Below, one piece after another: positions 1-7,897 of a stretch of DNA of 64,000 nucleotides. The stretch comes from DASRIA01 sp963724065 (GTDB lineage Bacteria; Actinomycetota; Thermoleophilia; Solirubrobacterales; JBBDJG01): contig CAVRTB010000001.1 in the NCBI GenBank assembly GCA_963724065.1, positions 248,001-312,000 of the forward strand. Direction: 5' to 3'. How positions within the stretch are numbered: the stretch's first letter is position 1; each line of letters starts with the position of its first letter. A program made the translations under genes and the position numbers. The notes below the pieces were generated by a model. That model saw nothing but the letters and a program-made list of their open reading frames with translations. It did no database searches and was not told the DNA's origin.

Positions 1-1
1 G

Positions 2-229
2 GCGGAGCGGACGGGCGCGACCGTGTCCGGTCCCGTGCCGCTGCCGACGGAGAAGAACGTCTACGTCGTGATCCGGAGTCCCTTCAAGGACAAGGACTCG
101 CGCGAGCACTTCGAGATCCGCACGCACAAGCGCCTGATCGACATTCACCAGCCCTCCCCGAAGACAGTTGATTCGCTGCAGAGGCTGGACCATCTACCGG
201 CGGGAGTTGACATTGAGATCCGCCTGTAG
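2..229 (+). CDS. rpsJ: 30S ribosomal protein S10, 5' truncated by window edge
   Basis: Component of the small-subunit head, also known as NusE in antitermination. The readable frame is open from base 2, and the visible 75 residues cover the C-terminal three quarters of a roughly 102-residue protein, including the conserved segment TEKNVYVVIRSPFKDKDSRE and the ending PAGVDIEIRL. The GTG at 23 is internal to the family alignment, so the true start lies upstream of the window. It is the first gene of the classical S10 operon and is followed by rplC after 15 nt. Confidence 0.95.
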   Translation, partial: AERTGATVSGPVPLPTEKNVYVVIRSPFKDKDSREHFEIRTHKRLIDIHQPSPKTVDSLQRLDHLPAGVDIEIRL

Positions 230-244
230 GACGGCGCGCTTGTC

Positions 245-871
245 ATGAGCGGCATCCTTGGAAAGAAGCTCGGCATGACGCAGCTGTTCACCGAAGCCGG
301 CGAGCGTGTGCCCGTGACCGTGATCGAGGCCGGCCCCTGCTCGGTGACCGCCGTGCGGGAGCTAGAGCGCGACGGCTACCGGGCGGTCCAGCTTGCGTTC
401 GGCGAGACGAAGGAGGCGCGTCTCACCAAGCCGCAGCGCGGCCACCTGAAGCGCGCCGGCGCCGGCGCGCTGCGCCACCTCGCGGAGTTCAGGGTCTCCG
501 ACGGCGACGAGCGCTCCTACGAGATCGGCCAGACGCTCAATGCCGCAGACGTGTTCGAGAAGGGCCAGAGGGTGAAGGTCCGCGCACGCTCGAAGGGCAA
601 GGGCTTCCAGGGCACGATCCGCCGTCACGGCTTCTCGCGGGGTCCCGTCAGTCACGGGTCGCACAACGTGCGTGCGCCGGGCTCGATCGGGGCGAGCGCA
701 ACACCTTCCCACGTGATGAAGGGCACGCGGCTGCCCGGCCAGATGGGAAACAAGCGCGTCACGCAGCTGGGCCTCGAGGTCGTCGACGTCGACGGTGAGC
801 GCAACATGCTGCTGCTGCGCGGAGCGGTACCCGGACCCGAGGGTGCGGTCGTCGAGGTGCGCAGTGGCTGA
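245..871 (+). CDS. rplC: 50S ribosomal protein L3
   Basis: Primary rRNA-binding protein of the large subunit near the peptidyl-transferase centre. It is 208 residues, normal for the family. The start MSGILGKKLGMTQLF is canonical, and the extended loop with KGTRLPGQMG (the glutamine that is methylated in some bacteria) is present around residues 158-170. The stop codon lies inside the start of rplD, consistent with translational coupling. Confidence 0.97.
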   Translation: MSGILGKKLGMTQLFTEAGERVPVTVIEAGPCSVTAVRELERDGYRAVQLAFGETKEARLTKPQRGHLKRAGAGALRHLAEFRVSDGDERSYEIGQTLNAADVFEKGQRVKVRARSKGKGFQGTIRRHGFSRGPVSHGSHNVRAPGSIGASATPSHVMKGTRLPGQMGNKRVTQLGLEVVDVDGERNMLLLRGAVPGPEGAVVEVRSG

Positions 872-1520
872 CGCTGCGCCGAGCGCGCCGAAGATCGGCG
901 GCCAGGGCACCGTCAAGCTGCCCGCCGAGATCTTCTCCGAGCCTTTCCACAACGCCGTCGTTTACGAGGCGGCGCGCGCCGAGCAGCTCGCGCGCCGGCG
1001 CGGGACGGCGTCAACGCGGACCCGCGCCGAGGTGCGCGGCGGTGGATCGAAGCCGTGGCGCCAGAAGGGCACCGGCCGTGCCCGCGCCGGATCGATCCGC
1101 ATGCCGCACTGGACGGGCGGCGGGGTCGCCTTCGGGCCCACTCCGCGCAACTACACCGTGAAGGTGAACCGCAGGGCCCGCAGGCGCGCGCTGCGGGCCG
1201 CACTGAGCGTGCACGCCCGCCGCGGCAGCATCGTCGTGGTGGACGCCGCGTCCTATGACGCGCCCTCGACTCGGACCGCCGCAGAGGCGCTTGCGACCCT
1301 CGAGGACCCGGGCCGCGTGCTGTTGCTGCTCGGCGATGAGGAGGCCGTGTGCGCCAAGTCGTTTCGCAACCTCAGCCGTGTCGTCGTGCTGCCCGCAGTC
1401 AGCGCAGGCGTCGCCGACGTGATCGGCGCCCGTTCGCTCGTGGTTTCCGAGGCCGCGATCGAGGACCTTTCCCGGATCGCTGCCGAGCCCGCGCCGCGGG
1501 TCACGGCGCAGGTGGCCTGA
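864..1520 (+). CDS. rplD: 50S ribosomal protein L4
   Basis: Large-subunit protein whose loop lines the exit tunnel; in enterobacteria it also represses the S10 operon. The frame is open further upstream, but GTG 864 is chosen because it overlaps the rplC stop by 8 nt and gives a 218-residue protein. The conserved loop KPWRQKGTGRARAGS is at about residues 62-76. The first ~14 residues (VADAAPSAPKIGG) are a short non-conserved leader before the KLPAEIF core. Confidence 0.93.
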   Translation: MADAAPSAPKIGGQGTVKLPAEIFSEPFHNAVVYEAARAEQLARRRGTASTRTRAEVRGGGSKPWRQKGTGRARAGSIRMPHWTGGGVAFGPTPRNYTVKVNRRARRRALRAALSVHARRGSIVVVDAASYDAPSTRTAAEALATLEDPGRVLLLLGDEEAVCAKSFRNLSRVVVLPAVSAGVADVIGARSLVVSEAAIEDLSRIAAEPAPRVTAQVA

Positions 1521-1521
1521 C

Positions 1522-1821
1522 ATGGATGCCCACCAGATCATCCGCAGCCCCGTCATCTCGGAGAAGAGCTATGCGCTGATCGCCGACAACAAGTACACGT
1601 TCCGCGTTCATTCGCAGGCGCACAAGACCCAGATCCGCGCCGCCGTCGAGGAGGTCTTCGACGTGAAGGTGACCGAGGTGAGGACCATGAAGATGAAGTC
1701 GAAGCCCAAGCGCCGCGGCTGGTCGACCGGCCGCACGCGCGAATGGAAGAAGGCCGTCGTGCAGCTCGCGCCCGGCGACCGCATCGAGCTGTTCGAGGGG
1801 GCAGCGGTTTCGGCCGAGTAG
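1522..1821 (+). CDS. rplW: 50S ribosomal protein L23
   Basis: Large-subunit protein at the tunnel exit that docks trigger factor and SRP. It is 99 residues and begins MDAHQIIRSPVISEKSY, the standard N-terminus. The basic tunnel-wall loop KMKSKPKRRGWSTGRT is present. It starts 1 nt after the rplD stop and is separated from rplB by 3 nt. Confidence 0.97.
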   Translation: MDAHQIIRSPVISEKSYALIADNKYTFRVHSQAHKTQIRAAVEEVFDVKVTEVRTMKMKSKPKRRGWSTGRTREWKKAVVQLAPGDRIELFEGAAVSAE

Positions 1822-1824
1822 CCC

Positions 1825-2664
1825 ATGGCGATCCGCAAGCACAAGCCGACTACGCCCGCGAGGCGTTTCGCGACGTGGCTGGAGCGCGAGGATCTGACGC
1901 GCTCGAAGCCGGAGAAGTCGCTCGTCGAGGGCAAGTCGAAGAGCGGCGGGCGCAATGCCCACGGCCGGGTGACGAGCCGGCACCGCGGCGGCGGCGCGAA
2001 GCGCCGCTACCGGCGCATCGACTTCAAGCGCCGCAAGGACGGCATTCCGGCGAGGGTTGCGGCGATCGAGTACGACCCGAACCGCTCGGCGCACATCGCG
2101 CTGCTGCACTATCGCGACGGGGAGAAGCGCTACATCCTCGCCGCTCAGCGCCTCACGGTCGGGATGGAGGTGATGTCGGGTGAGACGGCGGAGATCCAGG
2201 TCGGCAACTCGCTGCCGCTGGCGAAGATCCCGACCGGAACCGTCGTGCACAACGTCGAGATGACGCCGGGACGCGGAGGCCAGCTCGGTCGCTCCGCCGG
2301 CGCTTCGATCCAGCTTGTCGCGAAGGAAGGGCGCACCGCGACGCTGCGCCTGCCCTCCAGCGAGATGCGGATGGTGCCCGCGGAGTGCCGCGCGACGATC
2401 GGCACGATCGGTAACGCCGACCACGAGAACGTCACGATCGGGAGCGCCGGCCGCAAGCGCCACATGGGCATCCGCCCGCAGACGCGCGGCACCGCGATGA
2501 ACCCGGTCGACCACCCGCATGGCGGCGGGGAGGGCAAGACCACGGCAGGCCGCCATCCCGTGACTCCTTGGGGAGTGCCGACGCTTGGCTACAGGACTCG
2601 CAAGAAGGGCAAGAAGTCGGACAAGTACATCGTGCGCGGCCGGCGCAGGGGAAAGAGGCGATAG
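1825..2664 (+). CDS. rplB: 50S ribosomal protein L2
   Basis: Universal protein needed for subunit association and peptidyl transfer. It is 279 residues. The N-terminal OB-like domain and C-terminal SH3-like domain are complete, and the conserved NPVDHPHGGGEGKTTAGRHP segment near residue 225-245 contains the functionally important histidine. The lysine/arginine-rich C-terminus is normal. Tight spacing places it firmly in the S10 operon. Confidence 0.98.
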   Translation: MAIRKHKPTTPARRFATWLEREDLTRSKPEKSLVEGKSKSGGRNAHGRVTSRHRGGGAKRRYRRIDFKRRKDGIPARVAAIEYDPNRSAHIALLHYRDGEKRYILAAQRLTVGMEVMSGETAEIQVGNSLPLAKIPTGTVVHNVEMTPGRGGQLGRSAGASIQLVAKEGRTATLRLPSSEMRMVPAECRATIGTIGNADHENVTIGSAGRKRHMGIRPQTRGTAMNPVDHPHGGGEGKTTAGRHPVTPWGVPTLGYRTRKKGKKSDKYIVRGRRRGKRR

Positions 2665-2667
2665 AGA

Positions 2668-2949
2668 ATGGGCAGGTCTACGAAGAAGGGCCCCTGGGTC
2701 GAGGAGCGGCTGATGCAGCGCATCGCCCGCATGAACGAAAGCGGCGAGAAGCGCATGGTCAAGACATGGTCGCGGGCCTCGACGATCTTCCCGGAGATGG
2801 TCGGGCACACGATCGCGGTTCACGACGGCCGCAAGCACGTGCCTGTCTTCGTGACCGAGTCGATGGTCGGGCACAAGCTCGGCGAGTTTGCGCCGACGCG
2901 CGTTTTCCGCGGGCACGCCGGGTCGGACCGCACCGCGCGGGTGAGGTAG
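2668..2949 (+). CDS. rpsS: 30S ribosomal protein S19
   Basis: Small-subunit head protein that pairs with S13 and contacts A-site tRNA. It is 93 residues with the family start MGRSTKKGPWVEERL, the middle segment TWSRASTIFPEMVGHTIAVH and the C-terminal GEFAPTRVFRGH. The gene starts 3 nt after rplB. Confidence 0.97.
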   Translation: MGRSTKKGPWVEERLMQRIARMNESGEKRMVKTWSRASTIFPEMVGHTIAVHDGRKHVPVFVTESMVGHKLGEFAPTRVFRGHAGSDRTARVR

Positions 2950-2952
2950 CGG

Positions 2953-3621
2953 ATGGCGGACGAAGAGAAGAAGGACAAGAAGCCGTCGGCCGAGAAGCCA
3001 AAGCCCAAGACCCGCGCGAAGCCTGCGGCGAAGTCGTCGGAGGCCAAGAGCCCGGCCGCCAAGCCGAAGGCACGCAAGCCGGCCGCGAAGGCCGACGCCA
3101 AGGAGTCCGCGAAGGCCGAGACGAAGGCCGCCGCGAAGGCCGAGACGAAGGCCGAGACGAAGGCCGCCGCGAAGGCCGAGACGAAGCCGGCACGCAAGCC
3201 GGCACGTCGCTCGCCCGCGAAGAAGGCGGCGTCGGATGCGGCACCGAAGGCGACCCCGGCCGCCGAGCGCGCGGCTCCGCAGCGGCCGCTGGTGCGCGCC
3301 CGCGCGAAGTATGTGAGGTCGTCCGCGCGGAAGGCCCGCCTCGTGATGGACCACGTGCGCGGTCAGTCCGTCGCGGAGGCCCGTGCGCTCCTTCGCCACA
3401 GCCCGCGCGGCGTCGCGCGAGACGTGGAGCGGCTGCTGAACTCGGCCGTCGCCAACGCCGAGAACAACCACGAGCTCGTGGGAGACGACCTGTACGTCAA
3501 AGAGATCTATGCCGACGAGGGGCCGACACTGCGCCGCTTCCGCCCGCGGGCGCAGGGCCGTGCGACGCGCATTCGCAAGCGCACGAGCCATCTGACCGTC
3601 GGGCTTTCGACGAAGGAGTGA
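2953..3621 (+). CDS. rplV: 50S ribosomal protein L22 with a 110-residue Lys/Ala-rich N-terminal extension
   Basis: L22 lines the exit tunnel. The canonical domain occupies about residues 111-222 (RPLVRARAKYVRSSARKARL to the end). Before it lies about 110 residues made almost only of Lys, Ala, Glu and Pro, with repeated AKAETK-type units at about 52-78 that resemble the tail of histone H1. The underlying DNA is repetitive between about 3100 and 3190, so copy number could vary. No internal ATG/GTG start stands at the core boundary with a better ribosome-binding site, and ATG 2953 follows rpsS by 3 nt, so the extension is probably translated. Its role is unknown; electrostatic rRNA binding is an inference. 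Confidence 0.93.
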   Translation: MADEEKKDKKPSAEKPKPKTRAKPAAKSSEAKSPAAKPKARKPAAKADAKESAKAETKAAAKAETKAETKAAAKAETKPARKPARRSPAKKAASDAAPKATPAAERAAPQRPLVRARAKYVRSSARKARLVMDHVRGQSVAEARALLRHSPRGVARDVERLLNSAVANAENNHELVGDDLYVKEIYADEGPTLRRFRPRAQGRATRIRKRTSHLTVGLSTKE

Positions 3622-3625
3622 TCTA

Positions 3626-4483
3626 GTGGGGCAGAAGATTCATCCCGAAGGTTTCAGGGTCGGTTACATACACGACTGGAAGTCCAATTGGTTCAACGAG
3701 CGCGAGTTCGCGGACTACCTGCTCGAGGACATCAAGATCCGCGATCACATCGAGGGCAAGCTCGGCCACGCCGGCCTGTCCGACATCCGCATCCGCAAGG
3801 ACAAGAACGAGGTAACGGTCGACATCCACACGGCTCGGCCGGGCATCGTGATCGGGAAGTCGGGGAGCGAGGTCGACGCGCTGCGTCGTGACCTGCACAA
3901 GATGACCTCCAAGCAGGTACGGGTCAACATCCTCGAGGTCAAGCGACCCGAGCTCGACGCCAAGCTTGTAGCGCAATCGATCGCGGAGCAGCTTCAGAAC
4001 CGAGTCGCGTTCCGCCGCGCGATGAAGCGCGCGCTGACCTCGGCGATGCGCTCCGGCGCCAAGGGTGTGCGCGTGCAGGTCTCCGGCCGCCTCGGTGGTT
4101 CCGAGATGGCCCGCACGGAGGGGTACTCCGAGGGCCGCGTGCCGCTGCACACGCTCCGAGCAGATATCGACTACGGGCTGTACGAGGCAAAAACGACCTT
4201 CGGCCGGATCGGGGTCAAGTGCTGGATCAACAAGGGCGAGGTCATGCCCGAGGGCTACATCTCGACGGACAATGTCGATGCTCCCTTGCCCCAGCGCGGA
4301 CGCGGCTCCCGCGCCCGTGACGGCGAGGGCGGCCAGCCCCAGCAGGGCGGCGGCCGGGGCGGCGGCCAGCGCGGCGGCGGCGGACAGCGAGGTGGTGGTG
4401 GACCGCGCGGCGGCGGCGGAGGCCCCAGAGGTGGTGGCGGCCGCGGCGGCGGCCCCCGTGGCGGGGGGCAGGGCAGAGGCTGA
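3626..4483 (+). CDS. rpsC: 30S ribosomal protein S3 with Arg-Gly-rich C-terminal tail
   Basis: Small-subunit protein at the mRNA entry channel (helicase region). The GTG start gives MGQKIHPEGFRVGYIHDW, and the KH domain motif GIVIGKSGSEVDALR is at about residues 73-87. The conserved core ends near residue 222 (STDNVDAPLPQ). It is followed by about 60 residues of repeated RGGG/GGPRGGG, an RGG-box-like tail typical of RNA-binding low-complexity segments. The stop overlaps the rplP ATG by one base. Confidence 0.95.
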   Translation: MGQKIHPEGFRVGYIHDWKSNWFNEREFADYLLEDIKIRDHIEGKLGHAGLSDIRIRKDKNEVTVDIHTARPGIVIGKSGSEVDALRRDLHKMTSKQVRVNILEVKRPELDAKLVAQSIAEQLQNRVAFRRAMKRALTSAMRSGAKGVRVQVSGRLGGSEMARTEGYSEGRVPLHTLRADIDYGLYEAKTTFGRIGVKCWINKGEVMPEGYISTDNVDAPLPQRGRGSRARDGEGGQPQQGGGRGGGQRGGGGQRGGGGPRGGGGGPRGGGGRGGGPRGGGQGRG

Positions 4484-4893
4484 TGCTCAGTCCCAAGCGC
4501 GTAAAGCATCGCAAGCAGCACCGTGGCCGCAGGGCCGGGATGACGAAGGGCGGCAGCACCGTCCAGTTCGGCGAGTACGGCCTCAAGTCCCTCGAAGCGG
4601 CGTGGATCACGAACCGCCAGATCGAGGCGGCTCGAATCGCGATGACCCGCAAGATCAAGCGCGGCGGAAAGGTCTGGATCAATATCTTCCCCGACAAGCC
4701 CGTGACCAAGAAGCCGGCCGAGACCCGTATGGGTTCCGGCAAGGGCTCCCCGGAGTTCTGGGTCGCGGTCGTCAAGCCCGGCCGCGTGATGTTCGAGCTC
4801 GCGGGCGTTCCGGAGGACCTCGCGCGTGAGGCGATGCGTCTCGCGAGCCACAAGCTTCCCGTGAAAACCAAGTTCGTGATGCGCGAGGACTGA
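4483..4893 (+). CDS. rplP: 50S ribosomal protein L16
   Basis: Large-subunit protein that contacts tRNA at the A site. It is 136 residues with the start MLSPKRVKHRKQHRGR and the conserved GSGKGSPEFWVAVVKPG at about residues 86-102. It overlaps its neighbours by a single base on each side (rpsC stop/ATG and TGATG with rpmC), indicating coupling. Confidence 0.97.
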   Translation: MLSPKRVKHRKQHRGRRAGMTKGGSTVQFGEYGLKSLEAAWITNRQIEAARIAMTRKIKRGGKVWINIFPDKPVTKKPAETRMGSGKGSPEFWVAVVKPGRVMFELAGVPEDLAREAMRLASHKLPVKTKFVMRED

Positions 4894-5120
4894 TGAAGAC
4901 CAAGGAAGTGCGTAACCTCGACAACGACCAGCTCGTGGACCAGGTCAAGGAGTTCCGTGAGGAGCTCTTCAACCTGCGGTTCCGCAACTCGACGGGCGAG
5001 CTGGAGAACACTGCGCGGCTGCGCGAGGCAAAGCGCTCCCTTGCGCGTGCACTGACGATTGCGCACGAGCGCGACATCGATATCGAGACCGAGCTGCGAA
5101 AGGCACAGACGAGGACGTGA
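4893..5120 (+). CDS. rpmC: 50S ribosomal protein L29
   Basis: Small two-helix protein near the tunnel exit. It has 75 residues, with the family pattern KTKEVRNLDNDQLVDQVKEF and the helix FNLRFRNSTGELEN. The TGA at 5118-5120 shares its last base with the rpsQ ATG, as in most S10 operons. Confidence 0.96.
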   Translation: MKTKEVRNLDNDQLVDQVKEFREELFNLRFRNSTGELENTARLREAKRSLARALTIAHERDIDIETELRKAQTRT

Positions 5121-5788
5121 TGGCGGAAGACGAGAAGAACGACCAGCAGGCACCCGAGCAGGAGGCTCCAACCGCGGACGAGACTCCGGCCGCCGAGGAG
5201 ACCCCGGCCGCCGACGAGACTCCGGCCGCCGAGGAGACCCCGGCCGCGGAGGAGGCTCCTGTGGAGGAGACTCCGGCCGCGCCTGCTCCCACCGCCGAGC
5301 CCGCCGCGGACGCTGAGCCCGCCGAGCAGCTTTCCCCGCGCGAGCGACGTCGCCGGGCGCGCTCTCGCGCCGATGGCCCGGGCGGCCCGCCGCGCTCGAC
5401 CGAGGACCGTCTGCGCGAGCGTGCCGAGCAGCGCGCAAGCAAGGCCCAGGCGCGCCGCCGCTGGCGCCACAAGCGACGCGAGAAGCGCAAGGCCGCGCCG
5501 CAAGAGAAAAGCGCTCCTGTCGCCACCGAGCCGCGCGAGCCGGGAAAGCGCAAGTCCCGTCAGGGGATCGTGGTGTCGAGCAAAGCCGACAAGACGATCA
5601 CCGTGCGGATCGACCGCGTCGCGCGTCATCGAGTCTACGGAAAGGTCATCCGCGAAACGGGGACTCTGCACGTTCACGACGAGCGCAACGAGGCCAACGA
5701 GGGCGACGTCGTGCGTGTCACCGAGTCGCGCCCGCTTTCCCGTACCAAGCGCTGGCGCCTGGACCAGGTGCTGGAGAAGGCCCGTTAG
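5120..5788 (+). CDS. rpsQ: 30S ribosomal protein S17 with a ~142-residue acidic/basic N-terminal extension
   Basis: S17 is an early 16S-binding OB-fold protein. Only the last 80 residues (RQGIVVSSKADKTITVRIDR onward) are the canonical domain. The preceding stretch is bipartite: residues 1-70 are Glu/Pro/Ala repeats (ETPAAEETPAADETPAAEET) and 73-135 are very Arg/Lys-rich. The acidic repeats come from a 36-bp unit duplicated almost perfectly around 5178-5250. ATG 5120 is preferred to GTG 5117 because it forms the TGATG overlap with rpmC. The extension is unusual in length, and its function is unknown. Confidence 0.92.
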   Translation: MAEDEKNDQQAPEQEAPTADETPAAEETPAADETPAAEETPAAEEAPVEETPAAPAPTAEPAADAEPAEQLSPRERRRRARSRADGPGGPPRSTEDRLRERAEQRASKAQARRRWRHKRREKRKAAPQEKSAPVATEPREPGKRKSRQGIVVSSKADKTITVRIDRVARHRVYGKVIRETGTLHVHDERNEANEGDVVRVTESRPLSRTKRWRLDQVLEKAR

Positions 5789-5800
5789 GGCGTGGTCTGA

Positions 5801-6169
5801 GTGATCCAGGCCGAGACACGGTTGAAGGTGGCTGACAACACCGGCGCGCGGGAGCTGTTGTGCATTCGCGTCAAGGGCGGTTCACGGCGCCGCTACGCGG
5901 GCGTGGGCGACGTGATCGTCGGCACCGTGAAGAGCGCGACGCCGCAGGGTGCGGTCAAGAAGGGTGAGGTCGTACAGGCGGTTGTCGTCCGCACTCGTCG
6001 CCAACTGGGGCGCAGGGACGGCACCTACATCGCGTTCGACGAGAACGCCGCCGTGCTCATCGACGCCGCCAACAATCCTCGTGGCACGCGCATCTTCGGC
6101 CCCGTCGCGCGCGAGCTGCGCGATCGCAACTTCATGAAGATCGTCTCCCTCGCCCCGGAGGTCCTCTAG
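5801..6169 (+). CDS. rplN: 50S ribosomal protein L14
   Basis: Universal large-subunit protein at the inter-subunit face. It is 122 residues, exactly the family length. The GTG start gives MIQAETRLKVADNTGARELL, and FDENAAVLIDAANNPRGTRI is conserved. It opens what is classically the spc part of the superoperon, but only 12 nt separate it from rpsQ and no promoter is evident. Confidence 0.97.
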   Translation: MIQAETRLKVADNTGARELLCIRVKGGSRRRYAGVGDVIVGTVKSATPQGAVKKGEVVQAVVVRTRRQLGRRDGTYIAFDENAAVLIDAANNPRGTRIFGPVARELRDRNFMKIVSLAPEVL

Positions 6170-6171
6170 TC

Positions 6172-6516
6172 ATGGCGGCCAAGATTCGGCGCGGTGACAC
6201 CGTGCAGGTGATGGCGGGCAAGGACTCGGGCAAGCAGGGCAAGGTGCTGCGGGTGGACCCCAAGAAGAGCAAGGTGTTCGTCGAGGGGCTCAACATCGTC
6301 AAGCGCCACCAGCGCCCGCGCTCACTGAAGGACACGCAGCGCGGCGGGGCGGTCGGCGGCGTGATCGAGAAGGAGGGCCCGATCCACATCTCCAACGTGA
6401 TGGTCGTGGATCCGCGCGAGAACGAGCCCACGCGCGTGCGCACGTCGCGGTCGCCGGACGGTCGCCGCGAGCGCATCGCCGTGCGGTCCGGCCAGAAGCT
6501 GGCGGAGCCCAACTGA
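6172..6516 (+). CDS. rplX: 50S ribosomal protein L24
   Basis: Assembly-initiator protein of the large subunit. It is 114 residues with an N-terminal KOW motif (GDTVQVMAGKDSGKQGKVLR at about 8-27), followed by the conserved EGLNIVKRHQRP. The TGA shares its last base with the rplE ATG (TGATG). Confidence 0.97.
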   Translation: MAAKIRRGDTVQVMAGKDSGKQGKVLRVDPKKSKVFVEGLNIVKRHQRPRSLKDTQRGGAVGGVIEKEGPIHISNVMVVDPRENEPTRVRTSRSPDGRRERIAVRSGQKLAEPN

Positions 6517-7241
6517 TGGCCGCCCGGCTCAAGGAGCGCTACGAGAGCGAGATCAAGCCGCAACTGATGGAGCGGTTCGGGTACTCGACGGTGATGCAGG
6601 TGCCGCGCATGCAGAAGATCACGGTCAACATGGGCGTCGGCGAGGCCAAGCAGGACACCAAGATGCTGGACGCCGCCGCCGAGCAGCTCGCCACCATCAC
6701 GGGCCAGAAGCCCGCGATCCGCCGGGCGAAGAAGTCCATCGCCGGGTTCAAGTTGCGCGAGGGCATGCCTGTCGGAGTCGTCGTGACGCTGCGCCGCGAG
6801 CGGATGTGGGAGATGCTCGACCGCCTCACGTCGATCGCGATCCCGCGGATCCGCGACTTCCGCGGGCTGAATCCCCGCTCGTTCGACGGTCGCGGCAACT
6901 ACACGCTCGGGCTGCGCGAGCAGATCATCTTCCCGGAGATCGACTACGACGCGATCGACCAGACGCGCGGCCTCAACGTGACGATCACGACGACCGCCGA
7001 GACCGACGACGAGGCGCGCGAGCTGCTGCGGATGCTGGGCATGCCGTTCCGCAGCGACGACGGCGGCCCGTCAGCCGCCGAGGTGCGCCGGCAGCAGGAG
7101 GAGGCCGATGCGAAGCGCGCGGCAGAGCAGGAGGCCACGGAGCAGCTGAAGGCCGAGCGCGGGGAGGACGAGCCCGCCGAGACCGAGACCCCAGAGGAGA
7201 GCCCCGCTGCCGACGGCGACGGCTCGGCAGCGAGCGAATAG
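6516..7241 (+). CDS. rplE: 50S ribosomal protein L5 with acidic C-terminal extension
   Basis: 5S rRNA-binding protein of the central protuberance. The canonical domain (MAARLKERYESEIKPQLMER to MLGMPFRS) takes about 180 residues. A further ~60 residues are Glu/Ala/Asp-rich (charged coiled-coil-like QQEEADAKRAAEQEATEQL, then EDEPAETETPEESP). This is the fourth ribosomal protein in the cluster with an added low-complexity end. Confidence 0.95.
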   Translation: MAARLKERYESEIKPQLMERFGYSTVMQVPRMQKITVNMGVGEAKQDTKMLDAAAEQLATITGQKPAIRRAKKSIAGFKLREGMPVGVVVTLRRERMWEMLDRLTSIAIPRIRDFRGLNPRSFDGRGNYTLGLREQIIFPEIDYDAIDQTRGLNVTITTTAETDDEARELLRMLGMPFRSDDGGPSAAEVRRQQEEADAKRAAEQEATEQLKAERGEDEPAETETPEESPAADGDGSAASE

Positions 7242-7247
7242 GAGACA

Positions 7248-7433
7248 ATGGCCAAGACCTCACAGAGAGTGCGCCAACAGCGCGGAAGCAAGTACAAGAC
7301 ACGCAACTACAATCGGTGCCGGCGGTGTGGGCGCGCGCGGGCCTATTACCGGAAGTTTGGCCTGTGCCGCATCTGCCTGCGGGAGATCGCCCACGAGGGC
7401 ATGATCCCCGGCATGACGAAGTCCTCCTGGTAG
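7248..7433 (+). CDS. rpsN: 30S ribosomal protein S14, zinc-binding type
   Basis: Small-subunit head protein. The 61-residue short form contains C24-x2-C27-x12-C40-x2-C43, so it is the zinc-containing (type Z) form. A clear purine-rich site (ggagac) precedes ATG 7248. No zinc-independent paralogue is seen in this window. Confidence 0.97.
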   Translation: MAKTSQRVRQQRGSKYKTRNYNRCRRCGRARAYYRKFGLCRICLREIAHEGMIPGMTKSSW

Positions 7434-7452
7434 CAAGAAGGCTGGAACAGAC

Positions 7453-7881
7453 TTGACCGACTCAGTCGCTGATTTCCTCACACGCATTCGCAACGCGATC
7501 CACGCGGATCGCGACGACGTCATCGTGCCCGCCTCCCGCCTCAACCAGGAGCTGGCGCGGGTCCTCCAGCAGGAGGGCTACATCCAGGCCTTCGCGGTCG
7601 AGAAGGCCGACCGTCCTCCGGGCTCGAGCAACCGCAAGACCACCGCCGAGTTCCAAGCGCTTCGCATCGAGCTTCGCTACACGGAGGACCGCGAGCCCGT
7701 GATCAGCGGCCTGCGCCGCATCTCCAAGCCGGGCCGGCGCCAGTACTCGAACGCCGATGAGCTGCCCCGTGTGCAGGGCGGCATGGGAACGGCGATCGTG
7801 ACCACGTCGAAGGGCGTGATGACCGCCTACCAGGCGCGCGACGCGCACATCGGTGGCGAGGTCCTCGCCCACATCTGGTGA
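7453..7881 (+). CDS. rpsH: 30S ribosomal protein S8
   Basis: Central-domain 16S-binding protein that autoregulates the spc operon in E. coli. It has 142 residues, a TTG start (protein MTDSVADFLTRIRNAI) and the C-terminal STSKGVMTAYQAR consensus. A moderate insertion (AVEKADRPPGSSNRKTTAEF) lies around residues 41-60. TTG is preferred because it places the conserved TD.IADFLTRIRN motif at the N-terminus. Confidence 0.95.
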   Translation: MTDSVADFLTRIRNAIHADRDDVIVPASRLNQELARVLQQEGYIQAFAVEKADRPPGSSNRKTTAEFQALRIELRYTEDREPVISGLRRISKPGRRQYSNADELPRVQGGMGTAIVTTSKGVMTAYQARDAHIGGEVLAHIW

Positions 7882-7897
7882 TCCGGGCACCTTTCGC

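Noticed and set aside
1501..3591. A 696-residue minus-strand ORF under the ribosomal genes, and other long antisense ORFs (for example 59978-62356, 792 residues).
   Set aside because: They lie opposite well-conserved genes, are Arg/Ala/Gly-rich without motifs, and are expected by-products of high GC codon bias.
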